Shown here: positions 37,186 to 48,737 of the stretch, piece after piece
How positions within the stretch are numbered: the stretch's first letter is position 1
Layout: each line of letters starts with the position of its first letter
Assembly (NCBI RefSeq): GCF_037126465.1
Contig: NC_088202.1
Span: forward strand, 130,276,123-130,340,122
DNA from: Ornithodoros turicata
Lineage: Eukaryota; Arthropoda; Arachnida; Ixodida; Argasidae
Reading direction: 5' to 3'
Length of the DNA: 64,000 bases
Notes under the pieces: model-generated
Told to the model about the DNA's origin: nothing
The model's input: the letters and a program-made list of their open reading frames with translations, nothing else
Databases searched by the model: none
Position numbers and translations under genes: made by a program

Positions 37186-37770
37186 AGTAGCACAGAAGTC
37201 ATTTTTAACGACCTGTTTTCTTCCTATAAAACTGTTAAGCAGGCCAGTAAGATGCACCATGCGAAGTAATTCGCACCACAGGGTCCTAATTATCGCAGCA
37301 ACAGACCTCTCCCTGTTTGTAAACAAATGACGTTATAGTGTTCGATAGCGCCACCGGTTTGGTAGAGTTGAACTATGCTCGAAGCTATGGGGCCAACAAG
37401 ATCGCGCCCGAAAGCCACGGTCTTGAGGGGATTACGATGGTCCCTGAAAGGACCTTCGGTCCTACTTTTCTTTCAATAGGAGGCAGCGAACAAGTGCTCA
37501 TTCGTGGAAACCAGCTCTCCCCTTCCGATCTGTTTCGGTTTCGGTGTGTCTACCAACGTCATGATGACGTTTCTCGGGTAGAGGTTTATTGAATTTAAAA
37601 TACGCCGCAAAAACGACCGTGGGCAACGGCGGTGGAGAGCAGTATCAGCCTGTGATCTGCCTGGGACCTCGCGCTGACGCTACAAGGATCACGCTCGCTG
37701 ATTGGTCCAGAGAAATGTTGTCTGCTACTCCGCTGTCGTCTGCTGAGCCGGCGAACCAGAACGAGTACTA
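37182..37770. mobile_element. TTAA MITE, copy 3, truncated and interrupted
   Basis: Begins TTAA-AGTAGCACAGAAG as in copy 2 and follows it to the AATTATCGC segment. It is interrupted by a 285-bp insert (about 37303-37587), resumes at GAATTTAAAATACGCCGC, and later carries an internal deletion before breaking off. Confidence 0.6.
37303..37587. mobile_element. 285-bp palindromic-end repeat nested in TTAA MITE
   Basis: Runs from CAGACCTCTCCCTGTTTGTA to GGGTAGAGGTTTA. A second copy lies at 41871-42166. Comparing the TTAA MITE with its uninterrupted copy 2 shows that this segment is an insertion. Confidence 0.65.
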
Positions 37771-37867
37771 TTGCATGGACCCATATTATGAACATCGCAG
37801 AGTATCAGTTCTTGGACTGTAAAGTAGGTGACAAAAATAGCACGATTGCTGTAATGACTGTAAAGTA

Positions 37868-38439
37868 CAGGGTGTGTGCAGAAAAACGTGACCCGCATTT
37901 TTACATGTAACTCGTTGTCTACTTAGCCGAGGAACTTCCGGTGGCGCACGACGGCGTATTTATGCGTGCGAAAGCTATAAAAAAATCCTGGAAGCCATAC
38001 TCAGTGTAAAAAAATAAACAGAGCGCGAAAACATGCGCTTCCATGTATTAGAATAGGGCGGTCATGACAGTGCATGGTAGTGCATTTCGGTCCCAGGAGA
38101 GTTATGTGCAGGCACCGCTAGGGGTACTGCCGATGAGCATCCATGTGGGACATCGTTTCGATTTATGCACCGATAGCTCCCCTAGCGGTACTTGAACACA
38201 ACTCTCCTACGTCCACCATGTTGCCCTTTTACATACACCCTGTTGTCCACCATGTTGCCCTATTTTGATGCACGGAAGCCGACGTTTTCGTTGTTCCCTT
38301 TATTTTTTAAGCTGAGTATGGCTTCCACAATTTTTCTGCAGATTTCGCACGCATAAATGCGCCATCGTGCGCTACCGGAAGTTCGTTAGTTAGGTAGGCA
38401 ACAAGCTAATGCGAGTCACGTTTTTCTGCACACACCCTG
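37868..38439. mobile_element. Foldback (mariner-type TA) element
   Basis: Long inverted arms starting CAGGGTGTGTGCAGAAAAAC at the left, with its complement at the right; TA flanks at 37866 and 38440. Arms pair over roughly 200 bp or more, including the ACTTCCGGTGGCGCACGA segment. No transposase is seen, so it is nonautonomous. Confidence 0.75.
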
Positions 38440-39598
38440 TATGCGTGTGGGACAGGAATCAAATGACCCAATGTGCTACAGCTGCCTGTGCTGTTAGCAA
38501 AGGACATCGAGCACGAGTGGCGCGATGAAGTTGAGGAATGCAGAAGGGAACGTACATACTGGTTCATAGCCATACATCAATCTTACATAGTTATATATAG
38601 CGCTGGCCAACCTCCATCCGTGGTCCACGGCCGTTTTTGTGTGAGGAAGAAGAAGCGGAAGAAGATGGTGCAGAGCAAGAGGAATGTCTGTATTTCCTCA
38701 GCCGAGCATTTTTACCTTACGTGTAAATCTACTCCCAATTTGATTTTTTTTTTCTGCCGAGCGTTCGTTGCTGAGGAAACACTTGCACGTACTGAGGGAT
38801 GTCTACTTTTATGAAGAACCTTGGCCTTTAAGAACGATATTACAAAATGTTTAGGAGCTGTCTCTGTCAAATCTGAGACCCTGACGGGATGCAGGTCATC
38901 TTCAAAGGAAACGCCGTGCTGCTGAGAGAGCTGGCGCTGTTCTTGTCAGGCGCGATATCATTACACTATGGGCCTGTTGCTCTGGGCCAGGTGGCGCGAG
39001 TGAGCAGCAACATCAGCGCCCCAAATCATGCAACACTCCCCAGTTTAGCAGACGACGCGGCACTTTCAAGTAGAGGTGTGCGCCGTGAGCATTTTTTCCG
39101 GCGGCGGCGTCAGCGGCGCCACGCCGATACTGTCTTATCGGCGTGGGCCCCGTAGGCTGTCAATATGTGTTCTCGGACGGGGATGCTCGGACGCCTCAGG
39201 GCGGGGGGGGGGGGGGGGGGGGGCGGGGGCGGGGGCATGCGGGGGCATGCGGGGGCAGGGGGGGCATATTCATAGATACCGAGACGATGACAGTATTTAT
39301 TGCACCTTGCGCCAAACAAGTACATCAGCACTGTATAAGCGCGTATTAAGAAAGAAAACCAGAACACGCAAAGGAATATTAGGAGAACGCACTTCAGAAA
39401 GGTCTTCACCCACGCACTTCGACAGGGCACGCTAAGGGCCGGTTTCGCTGGAGAAAACAACATAACTAGACAGTCTGGACGATGAGCCACCCCTTAAATG
39501 GTAACCACACGTAACAGTTATAGCGAGTGCCGAACGTTCACAGGACGACAACGCGTAGGAGCTTGTTCCAGTGATCCATTGGCTCGTTTTGAGAAATC

Positions 39599-39666
39599 AT
39601 AGTAGATATATGTAAATAATATGCAAACGTAAGCCTTACGTTTGTATATTTACATATATCTACTAT
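39599..39666. repeat. Short hairpin, ~34-bp arms with no loop
   Basis: ATAGTAGATATATGTAAATA runs into GCAAACGTAAG and then immediately into its complement, ending at 39666. Arms of 35 and 33 nt meet head to head. It lies within the hAT element. Confidence 0.7.
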
Positions 39667-39753
39667 AACTGAAAGCGATATGACATAAGGCGCACCAATA
39701 ACGTAGTTTTCTTTTTTTTTTTTTGCAGAGGCTGTAGTTATCACGAAGAAATA

Positions 39754-39951
39754 CTGTAAGGCCCTTTAATTTCGCAGCCCTAAATTTTCGCGAATCAGCA
39801 GGGATATATTCGCAACCACTAAATTTCGCGCGCTCCTCGAGTTCATCCTTCTCTGTTTTGAAATTTTTGGCGTGCCCTTAAAGTTCGCGAATTTTCCCGA
39901 CTCGCGAAATTCGCGAAAATTAACGGCTCGCGAAATAAAAGGGTTTTACAG
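39754..39951. mobile_element. 198-bp TA-flanked MITE with TTTCGCGAA repeats
   Basis: Ends CTGTAAGGCCCTTTAATTTC and (inverted) CTGTAAAACCCTTTTATTTC; TA at 39752 and 39952. The interior is full of TTCGCGAA palindromes. Confidence 0.7.
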
Positions 39952-41100
39952 TATAAGCTTGTCCAGAGCGAGTGGGTTGAGGCTGGCATGTTTCGCGCGC
40001 ATTATAAGCCGCGCGATCTCGCGATTGAAAACACCATCTGACGGGGTGCTTGTCGCCGGCACACACAAAACGCACTACTTGCTACGCACTTTTCGAGCGC
40101 AGAAAGATCGACAGGCAATCCACGTGAGAGGACCACGTGCTTTGTAGCGATCGAGCTGATTGGTGTACGTGCTAATCTGTTGGCCAGATAGATCGCTTTC
40201 CAACCCACATAACGCGAACGTCTCGTCATTTCTGCGCTCGGAAATTGCGTACTTCTGGTTTCGGCGCATTTGCATAGCGACATTCAGCGTCAGATATTTC
40301 AGCACACGTGCGCGTTTAAGGATTTCTTAAACACGGAATTGCTTTCAACGAGGATTATCTTCCGTCCTGCCATCTCGCTTTTGCGCTAAATCCCCCAATT
40401 AAAGACTTAAAGAATTTTAGGTAAATGAGGATGTTGTAGTTAATACTTTCTTCGAGATAATCTTCGTCTGACCAACTCGGAAACGGCATCCATTTTGTTC
40501 CGGTAGTTTTCTTTTCTCTCATTTTTTTAACGAAAATTTTGTAACAAATAAAAAAAAAACACACCCTGTATATGGATAATGACTAGTGCTATGGTGTTAG
40601 TGGATGACTGGCAAACAACCTGCAGGAATTGAATGACAAGTTTCCCTGGGGTTGTGCCTCCAGGGTGGACTGTGAAACGAAACTGTGAAGCATAAACAGT
40701 ATATCAGTGATTAAATTCTTTCTGCTAAAAACACCACAAATGAAGCCTGGGACCTACGATGCAAGAAAAACAAACGAAAAGACTAGATGCATGAGAGTTT
40801 TTTTTTTTTTTATGGAAAACGGATCAAAATGGACACATTCAACAACCGTGCCGATTTTTCAACATCGGCGGCGGCGGCGGCGGCGCGCCGACAGTTTTGG
40901 GACGGTGGCGGCGGCGAGGTCCAGACCTCCGGCGGCGGCGCTTCGGCGCGGCGGCGCACACCTCTACTTTCAAGTATACGGTTTCGAGTTGTTCGCGCCT
41001 TTCAAGAAGCACCGCTTTTTCTGTTGATTTCCTGCAGGTTTTGTAGCTTCCTTGGCACCATACCGTTTGACACACCATGCAAAACCCGCTGATGGAACTC

Positions 41101-41154
41101 CTTACTGTTGCCTTACTGTTGCCTTACTGTTGCCTTACTGTTGCCTTACTGTTG
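41101..41154 (+). repeat. 11-bp minisatellite, about five copies
   Basis: CTTACTGTTGC is repeated four times exactly, followed by a partial fifth copy. Confidence 0.95.
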
Positions 41155-41213
41155 TGATCCGCGGCCGTTTGGGCCCGAAATGGCGCTGTGCAAATTTCAC
41201 TGCAACAGCCCTA

Positions 41214-41461
41214 TAGCCTCGTTTACATGAACCCGAGAGGAGCAGGTCGAGTTGACTAGCTGGCTGAGTCGAACCCGACCCAACGCTGTTTACATGTACT
41301 CGCTCCAACCAGAGGCGATTGCAAGGGCCTTCCCCCTGCTTTCGGGTTGATTTCACTCGACGCGACGTTGGGTCACCACGACCCGACAGCGTTTGCGTAA
41401 ACGAGGCGAACTCGACAAGCCAACTCGACCTGCTCCTATTGAGTGAATGTAAACGCGGCTA
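41214..41461. mobile_element. MITE with CGTTTACATG ends
   Basis: Left end TAGCCTCGTTTACATGAACC and right end ATGTAAACGCGGCTA. The subterminal GGAGCAGGTCGAGTTG is matched by its complement. 248 bp. It resembles the ends of 62731-63250. Target duplication not clear. Confidence 0.6.
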
Positions 41462-41870
41462 ATGTGTTGTAGAGATGGGTGCAAACCCACATATCATACC
41501 GTACGTTCCCCGCAACTGGGTGCAGTAAAGTCGCATCGGTCACAGACCAACTAGGCCAGGGGACTCAAGCTCAAATCGAGTCGCGGACCTCATTCGCCTT
41601 GGACGATATCATGGAGGACCGGACAGAAAAGAAATGACCGTAATTATCGCAAAATTCCCCAGCATAAAAAGTATACTCAAAAACATGAGCCGTGCAGTTA
41701 TTGGGCACTCGGTGTATATACAATTAAGCACTGAAAAACTTCACTTGACACGACAACAGAAAAAATAAGCTGCCTTTCCAAATCGGGCACTGAAAATTTT
41801 TGAAAGGCGTTTCAAGTTGTTCGTACATAGTTCTTCGCGAATGATTATCCCAACGTTCAGGAGCATTGAA

Positions 41871-42166
41871 ATAGACCTCTCCCTGTTTGTAAGCAAATGA
41901 CGTCATAGTGTTCGACAGCGCCACCAATTTGGTAGACTTGAACTACGCTCGAAGCTAGGGGGCGAACAAGGTCGTGCCCGAAAGCCACGGGTCTTGAGGG
42001 GATTACGATGGTCCCTGAAAGGGACGCGACCTTCGGTCCTACTTTTCTCTCAATAGGAGGCAGCGAACAGGTGCCCATTCGTGGAACTCAGCCCTTCCTT
42101 TCCGATTTGTTTCGGTTTCAGTCTGTCGACCAACTTTATGATGACGTTTCTCGAGTAGAGGTCTAT
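41871..42166. mobile_element. Repeat with AGACCTCT ends, second copy
   Basis: ATAGACCTCT at the left and its complement at the right, TGAA on both sides. Nearly the same as 37303-37587, with AAAGCCACGG and GGTCCCTGAAAGG inside. Confidence 0.65.
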
Positions 42167-42593
42167 TGAATATTTACACACGGTATTGTAGCCTTTGCTT
42201 GCCTTCTCAACGTGAAAAAAGAAAAGGAAAAAGGAGGAGAAGGAGAAAAATCAAAGAAAACAGCAACAATTAAAAATTTATTACAATGATCATTGTACAT
42301 AACTGATCCATCTCTATTTTTCTTTTTTCTCTAGGCCTCTCTGCTCCGTACAGTTTCTCGCGCATGATATCCGGAGAGGATATACTGCTATACTGCAGGC
42401 CCATAAACTTATCGTAGTCATTTTGTTGACTACTTCTTCTCTTCACTATTACTTATTAATTATCACATTACGTAGTGTAGCTTACCAAATGCACGTGCAG
42501 GCCAGGTCCTTGTAACCATTAGTTGTTGAGGTTCATGAGCCACAAGAACTGGTCAAATGTTTATCTGCTTGCTAACATGAACAGGAGCAGCAC

Positions 42594-43605
42594 CAGGGCT
42601 CGGAACCGTTATTTTTTCTGTTATTTTGTGGTTCGGTTCAAGTTCCAGTTCGAAGTTATCGGTTCGGTTCGGGTTTGGGTTCAGAGCAACCAAAATAACT
42701 GTTTGAACCGATATTAATCGGTTCGAACCGGTTTACGTGTGCTGTGCTAATCAGTGTGCGACATGTGAGTGGTAATATCAGGTTACGGCGATGGCTTGCT
42801 CCTCCTTCCATCCTCTTACTCCCTCACCTCTACACTTCATAGGTACGAAGAGCCATGATGCAGTTCACGACAGCAGATCATCCTTTACTGTACCGAAAAG
42901 TGCTGGGCAATGGCATACTGTGTACCACTGAACTCCATTGCAAAAGGCTATCACGAATTTCCAAAGGAAATCAGGGAAGAAAGCGTTCTCGTGGTAGATA
43001 GGAGTATCCCAGAGTCCCATGCGCACGCCAGCACGTTGCTCCCCGTTGAAAAGAGGAAGAGAGGCCGCTCCTGTGTTTTCTTCCTCCATGCTCTGGACCA
43101 CACGCCAACCTATTTCCCGTGGTCGCTAGAGATCTGCGTTGCTTGTGCATATCGCTGTGGACTATTAAAATTTACGTCGTCTTCACAATGCGACGCTGAA
43201 TGAAAGGAAGCAGCCGAGGCAACAATGCAAAGTGTAGCTGTCGTGTAGCACATTTTTTTTTTTTTTTACACCTCGAATCGCAAAAATGTACAGGGATGTC
43301 GTGAACCTTTTGGAGGTGAGGTTATAGGAGGTGCATGAACTCGCCACTTCTTGGTTTATCAATTTGTCCGCTGTATAAATTCGGCAAGACTCCGAGCGAT
43401 GCAGGGAGCTGGTGCGCGGCAGTCGACGGCAGGTGTAGGCGTTTGTACCGTCTGGCGAACCGGTTACCGCATCATATTTTTTCGGTTCAGTTCCGGTTCG
43501 TTCAAGGGGAGACAAAATATTTTTACGGTTCGATTCGGCGAAAAATAACGGTTTTTTTTTTTTTTGCGGTTTTCGGTTACGGCTCAGTTCCGGTTTCGAC
43601 CCCTG
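42594..43605. mobile_element. hAT-type element with 8-bp duplication AGCAGCAC
   Basis: Ends CAGGGCTCGGAACCG and (inverted) CAGGGGTCGAAACCGG. The target duplication AGCAGCAC is perfect at 42586-42593 and 43606-43613. GGTTCGGTTC repeats crowd both termini. The 1.0-kb body has no recognised transposase. Confidence 0.85.
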
Positions 43606-43613
43606 AGCAGCAC

Positions 43614-44282
43614 TACGGCGAGCAAGGGGCAAAACAATGCCTGAAAACCCGGTTTCATTCCTAATTCTTCATTATTTTTGAGGGAGGACAGTTTTATTCT
43701 GTTTAGTGGACAAGAGCCCTCAGGCCACAGAATAGCTGACTGCGGGCCACATGCGGCCGTCGCGTGTAAAGACCCCTGATTACCCTGATTTAGGCATTGC
43801 TTCATCTTCATCCAGAAATAAATAAATGTACTCGAGAGCGTGTAGCACTTGTTTAGCGTAATTTCCAGCTCTATACTCAAGAACAACTTTATTTTGACGA
43901 TGGTTGGGGTGTCTAATCGCCACAGGCGATACCATAACCTGTTCCAGCCTCTATGCTACACTATACTCTTTCCCATAGCGATCTTCATACCATGGATCCG
44001 TGCAAATGGGTATTGGGTTATTGAAAATCTACAGTTTAGGAGTTCCTTACATTTTCCACGCATAACTATATTACTGAATACAACAAGTCCCGCACGATGC
44101 ATCCGATGCCCACTACAATCGTCGTTGTAAAGGGGAATGTCACCTTGGTAGAAATACTTTCAGCCGCTGGATCACGTCACGGGAATGTTTCCTTTCCAGG
44201 CGGCGGGCGGCAGACGTGCTGTGTCATTCCAAGATAGCGATAACACACGGTGAGCGCATTTCAAAATGGGCCCGCCCAAAAA
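43614..44282. other. Intergenic, nothing recognised
   Basis: No coding signature, tandem repeat or paired ends are seen. Confidence 0.4.
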
Positions 44283-44622
44283 GCTAGGAGGAGGAGGAGG
44301 AGGAGTGTCGTTGGGAGGAACCGAGAGGTCTGCCTGCCTGATTAGGCGGCATGTTTCTCGGGAAGCGAAAGGTGGTGGAGAGGAGGAGAGGAAAGGGTGA
44401 AGTGGAAGACCGAGCGGAATCCGCTCGGGGGGAGGATAGCTGCGTCCATGGGCCGACTTCAGGGGAACTGTGCCGCCATACGCCTATTACACATGTGAGG
44501 GAAACCCAGGAAAAACCCCAGACGGGACAGCCGGCCCGCGGATTCGAACCGCGGACCTCCCAGTCTCCAAGCGCACGCGTTACCGCTGCGCCACCGGAGC
44601 TGGTCCCAAAAAGCTAAAAAAA
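44283..44622 (-). mobile_element. tRNA-derived SINE (Ruka-like), minus strand
   Basis: On the minus strand the head begins near 44608 with GGTGGCGCAGCGGTAACGCG (box A region) and GGTTCGAATCC (box B). The body follows with GGGGTTTTTCCTGGGTTTCC, CGGCACAGTTCCCCTGAAGT and GGCCCATGGACGCA. The + strand A-run at 44617-44631 lies on the head side. This structure resembles the Ruka-type SINEs of hard ticks. The tail limit is approximate. Confidence 0.75.
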
Positions 44623-45680
44623 AAAAAAAAGCTATTTGGGTTTCGTCACTGATTTTCCTTTCCCACACTTGAACCAATCAAAATTTCCGTACCTCCGGCA
44701 GACAAAATCTGACCTGGGGCTAATCATACAACGCCCCCCTCACGAGATACTAGGTTCGCGACCCCTGCGGGCACCGCTTCTTACTACTCAGTGCACTGTG
44801 TGATGTTGAACTATGTGGTACGTGTGCTCTGTTGTGAACTTCTCTTCGTTTTCTCTGTCTTCTTCCCCAAGTTGTATGTCTCGTGCTGGAACACTTTGCG
44901 GTACGACTGTGGAACCAGACAGATGGAAGCGTTCCGTGCATCGTGCAAACGTTTGATAGGTAAGAGTTAACAGCTGCGGCCTGATTATCTCTCTTTTGAG
45001 ACACTGTCGAATTTTATTGCTGTTGAGAGTTATCTATGAGTCATCTGACAGGATGAGAGGGCTGCAGGAACGGGTAAGATGGAATAAAAATAGGAAATGT
45101 AAATTATTTTTCTCGTTCAAAATCAGAAAATTAGGAAATTAGCAAAATCGGATAATTAGGGACGATGTATATATTACAGAAATTTAAAATGTTTCTTTTT
45201 CTGATAGCAGTAACCCAGATAATGACTTCTGCTTCCTCTAAGCATATCTGTGTGACGTGGGAGTGCGGAATACGTACCTCTCAGAGTTATACTTAACTGA
45301 TGTCACCCCATGCTCCATTTTAAAGTACAGCTCAAAGCAGAGCTAACTGGAGCGCCGCTTCGACCGGCGGGTCGGGAAGAGAGCCATCCTAGCGACGCTG
45401 AGGAGAAATAAAGGGAAACTGTGTCCCGACGGTCCCACTCGTGCTGGGGGGTGTCTGCCTTGCCATGTCTCGGCATTACCCTCAACTGTAGGTATCATCG
45501 CGACGTTTGTTTGGGTTGCGGCGATGACCAGTGACATACAGTGGCACAGCTCAAGCATGCCAACCTCCATGGAACGAATGTACAGCGAAAAGGCTGCGAA
45601 CTTCGCTCAGCGTCGGACGCCCTGCGCGAGGCGTCAAAAATGTGAGCGTCCGCCGGCGATCTGCCGCCGCGTCCGCGATT
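44623..45680. other. Intergenic, nothing recognised
   Basis: Short frames only, no protein family signature and no paired repeat ends that I can find. Confidence 0.35.
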
Positions 45681-46195
45681 CCGGAAGCGTGGTGGTGGTG
45701 ATGGTGAAAGGGCTCGCCGTTGTCGGCCTCACAGAGGTGGGCAACGTCACCACTGACACCCCGGGGGAATGAGCGTCATGGGCCGACTTCTAAGGGAACT
45801 GTGCCGCACCGGGAAGCGTGGTGGTGGTGCTTCTGAAAGGGCTTGCCGTTGTCGGCCTCACAGAGGTGGGCAACGTCACCACTGACACCATGGGAGAATA
45901 TGCGTCCTGGGCCGACTTCTAAGGGAACTGTGCCGCACCGGGAAGCGTGGTGGTGCTTCTGAAAGGGCTCGCCGTTGTCGGCCTCACAGAAGTGGGCAAC
46001 GTCACGACTAACGCTCTGACGGAATGTGCGTCCTGGGCCGACTTCTGAGGGAACTGTGCCGCACCGGGAAGCGTGGTGGTGGTGGTGCTTCTGAAAGGGC
46101 TCGCCGTTGTCGGCCTCACAGAGGTGGGCAACGTCACGACTAACGCACTGGGGGCAATGTGCGCCCTGGGCCGACTTCTAAGGGAACTGTGCCGA
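45681..46195. repeat. Tandem array of about 125-bp units carrying a SINE piece
   Basis: Four units start CCGGGAAGCGTGGTGGTGG or similar, near 45683, 45808, 45937 and 46060. Each contains GGCCTCACAGAGGTGGGCAA and ends GGCCGACTTCTAAGGGAACT GTGCCGCACC. The unit's last part is the 3' body of the SINE (minus strand), so a SINE segment was captured into a tandem array. (GTG)n lengths vary between units. Confidence 0.75.
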
Positions 46196-46300
46196 CATCC
46201 GTCTGAAAGCGTTTGAGGAAAACCCAGGAAAAACCCCAGACAGCACAGCCTGCACCGGGATTCGAACCGGGTACCTCCCAGTCTCGACGTGACATGACCC
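46160..46300 (-). mobile_element. tRNA-derived SINE (Ruka-like), minus strand, partial
   Basis: Continues from the last array unit with TGCCGACATCCG, AAACCCAGGAAAAACCCCAG and the box B complement GGATTCGAACC. The head is disrupted by a CGTGACATGACC duplication at 46287-46322. Confidence 0.65.
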
Positions 46301-46331
46301 GCGGTCACGTCGTGACATGACCGGGAAGCGT

Positions 46332-46602
46332 CAATGGACCTTTTTCACATACGCGTCGTATCCTAACGGCTCTCCAACGAACCATGCTCGGCGCGCGTCA
46401 AAACAAATCAACGTGGGTGGCACAAAGGACCAAAACCGGTCCGGAGTGGGGCCGACAAGGTCGCGCCATTCGTGCGCTCTCCCCACTGGTTCCCACTTCT
46501 GTCGTCCCCATAGTGTGCCATTCTAGTGAAGACGGAGATAATCCTCTCCGGCGCCTCAAGGTCATACGCATGCGCATAGGCCATTGTGAAAAAGGTCCAT
46601 TG
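46332..46602. mobile_element. MITE with CAATGGACCTTTTTCACA ends
   Basis: CAATGGACCTTTTTCACA at the left and its complement at the right, 271 bp. No clear target duplication. Confidence 0.55.
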
Positions 46603-48435
46603 CGGATGAACACGAGGCCGGCCAATCAAAGCGCTCTTCCGCTATGAATCAGCGCCGGCTACGCTGCCTCGTCGTCTGCACGTAGCCCTCGGCTCTCGTG
46701 AACCGTCGTCGTCGTGTTCTTGGTATGGGGTGCGTGGAGTGGGTGGAGCGCCGGGCATTCTCTGCCAAGATTAAGAAACATGTTTCCCTTTCCCAGCATT
46801 GAACATGCCCTTTCGTACATTACAGGGCACACGTTTTTAGACGGTTGTTGGACTTCGTTGCAAAATTTGCGACATTAAGTGCATTTTTTCGAGCAAGTGA
46901 TTTCACTTAGTTTTCGCTTTCTACTCTTGCAACAGTGACATCTGAGCATGACCTTCCGACGCCGTCTGCTGGTTTTTCGTCCCATGGAGCTAGTGCCGGC
47001 GAACAACTGGTGGCGGAACGCACGTGGCGTGTGTGTCGCGCGAACTTCGTTGCAAAAATTCGTTCCATGGCGGTTGGCCTTAAACGGCGCGTGAGCAGCG
47101 AAGAAAAAACAAACAAACAAGGCACGGAGCCTCCAATACGTCACGCGAGAATAGTGTCTGCGGCTGCTTTCTCCGACTGTCCCATTTTTTCATTTTTTCC
47201 CCCCCAGTTTTTCATTTTTTTTTGTGTAAATTCTATTGCACAGCTATAACGCACCTCAGAGCGAAAATATTTTGCATGGTGACTCCTGGTGGATAGCTTG
47301 AGAGATGAGGCAGGATGTGCACCTGCCAGTCAGTGAGGCTCGTGCACATGACGTCACGCGTAGCCTTTGAGCGCTTTTGAGCCACGTGACTCGGGAAAAC
47401 ATGTGGATACGTCACATGCGTCCTACTGTGGGCCGAATGAGGTAATAGCATGTGTTTTTTCAATATCCCCCCCCCCCCCCCCCGTAATTGCACGCATACC
47501 GCAACAACTCACGACATGCCCTCCTACTGTAACTCCGGTGCGGCAATATGTTTTCCCGCGTCACATGACTAAACGTGACGTCACTGCACAAGCCTCGTTC
47601 TGCAGGCACCGTCCTAGCATAAGGCCATGAACATCTGCCCGCTGGGATATTCCATCATCGCCAATCAGGACTCATGTAGTGGAAACACAATCTCCTCTAC
47701 ATTCGGTGACCCAAACATTATCTGAACATGCCACCTGATGCCGTCAGGACCGTTCCACCACGCTCCTACTCTCCACTGAGTCTTTACACCGCGACGTCCA
47801 CCGTTCTCTGGCGTTCTTCCCATGCTTGTCGCAACATTAGAGCCTCTAGCTCGCCTAACGGTCCCCGGTAGTCGCGGCAGCCGACGCCATGGCACCACGA
47901 GCCGGCGTCCCGGCAATTGGGCATCATGGCGAACACCGCCATACTCATCATCACACATGGCGCACATCGCAACCTTCACCGCACCTGCCTCTTCCCGGAG
48001 CCGACGGCTAATGTTCATCCTCCTCAAGCCCACTCCACGCTGCCGTACAACAGAAGTGCATATTTGTTTCGAAATCGTCAAGCAGTAAGGTACAGGAAGT
48101 AACAAAGTGTTGGGCTGCCACGAAACTCGCATGCACATGGCGCTTAGCAGGCGGTCTAGGAATGGTACAGGGTTTTCGGAGTTTATTTTTTCGGCATATT
48201 CGGAGAGTGTTTTTGGAGGGTTTCGGTGAGAGCGCATATTCGGAGAAAAAGCCACCGCTGTGAAACGGCATAGAAAAAGAAATGGAAGCTGGATTGCAGA
48301 AGCGCTTATTGTTTTATTGCGTTTACAGAACTTGCAGACAGCGACATCTGTGTTGCGAGTGCCTGGCGTCGTGAGCATCTCGAGGTCCGTATGTTCGTTA
48401 ATATATTAGCTGTGCGTACCATCTTAAGCCTGGTC
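46603..48435. other. Intergenic; one long unrecognised minus-strand frame
   Basis: A 237-codon open frame on the minus strand (47665-48378) has no recognisable domain. It has runs of basic residues and internal ATTCGGAGAAAA-like repeats that suggest noncoding repeat DNA. A C-run lies at 47467-47483. No other structure is seen. Confidence 0.3.
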
Positions 48436-48737
48436 CGCACTATTACGTTTCAATATGTCCGTCAGCGTTGCGTCCGTCTGCGAACCGACACAAGCCTTCG
48501 AAAGCGACGGACGCATAGGTTCGCCACGTTCAATTTTTGGATGGAGCGACGTAGGAAATACCGGTCGTTGGCCCGGTAACCGTGCCGCCGGTGCGCTCTT
48601 ATCTTCTTTTACTTCATTTCACGTAGTCTGCCGTTTCTCGCACAGTATCGTCGCAAAAGTGCAGACGTGAACTGAAGACCCATGCGTCGGTCACACAGAG
48701 ACGCTGAAGGACGGACGTATTGAAACGCAATAGTGTG
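48436..48737. mobile_element. MITE with ACTATTACGTTTCAATA ends
   Basis: CGCACTATTACGTTTCAATA at the left and the complement (GTATTGAAACGCAATAGTGTG) at the right; also inverted GTCCGTC/GACGGAC. About 300 bp. Confidence 0.6.

Larger units (their letters stand above)
39071..40966. mobile_element. hAT-type element with 8-bp duplication CTTTCAAG and nested inserts
   Basis: Ends TAGAGGTGTGCGCCG and (inverted) the same. CTTTCAAG is perfect at 39063-39070 and 40967-40974. GGCGGC-rich subterminal repeats lie at both ends. Inside lie a G-run (39203-39223), a hairpin and a small TA element, which explains its 1.9-kb size. Confidence 0.75.

Noticed and set aside
39203..39250. Gly-rich or Pro-rich proteins in the frames around the G-run
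   Set aside because: They are translations of a homopolymer and GGGGCAT repeats, not evidence of coding.
47665..48378. 237-codon open frame on the minus strand
   Set aside because: No domain, no membrane or signal pattern, odd composition and repeat-like ATTCGGAGAAAA segments; most likely an open frame by chance in GC-rich repeat DNA.
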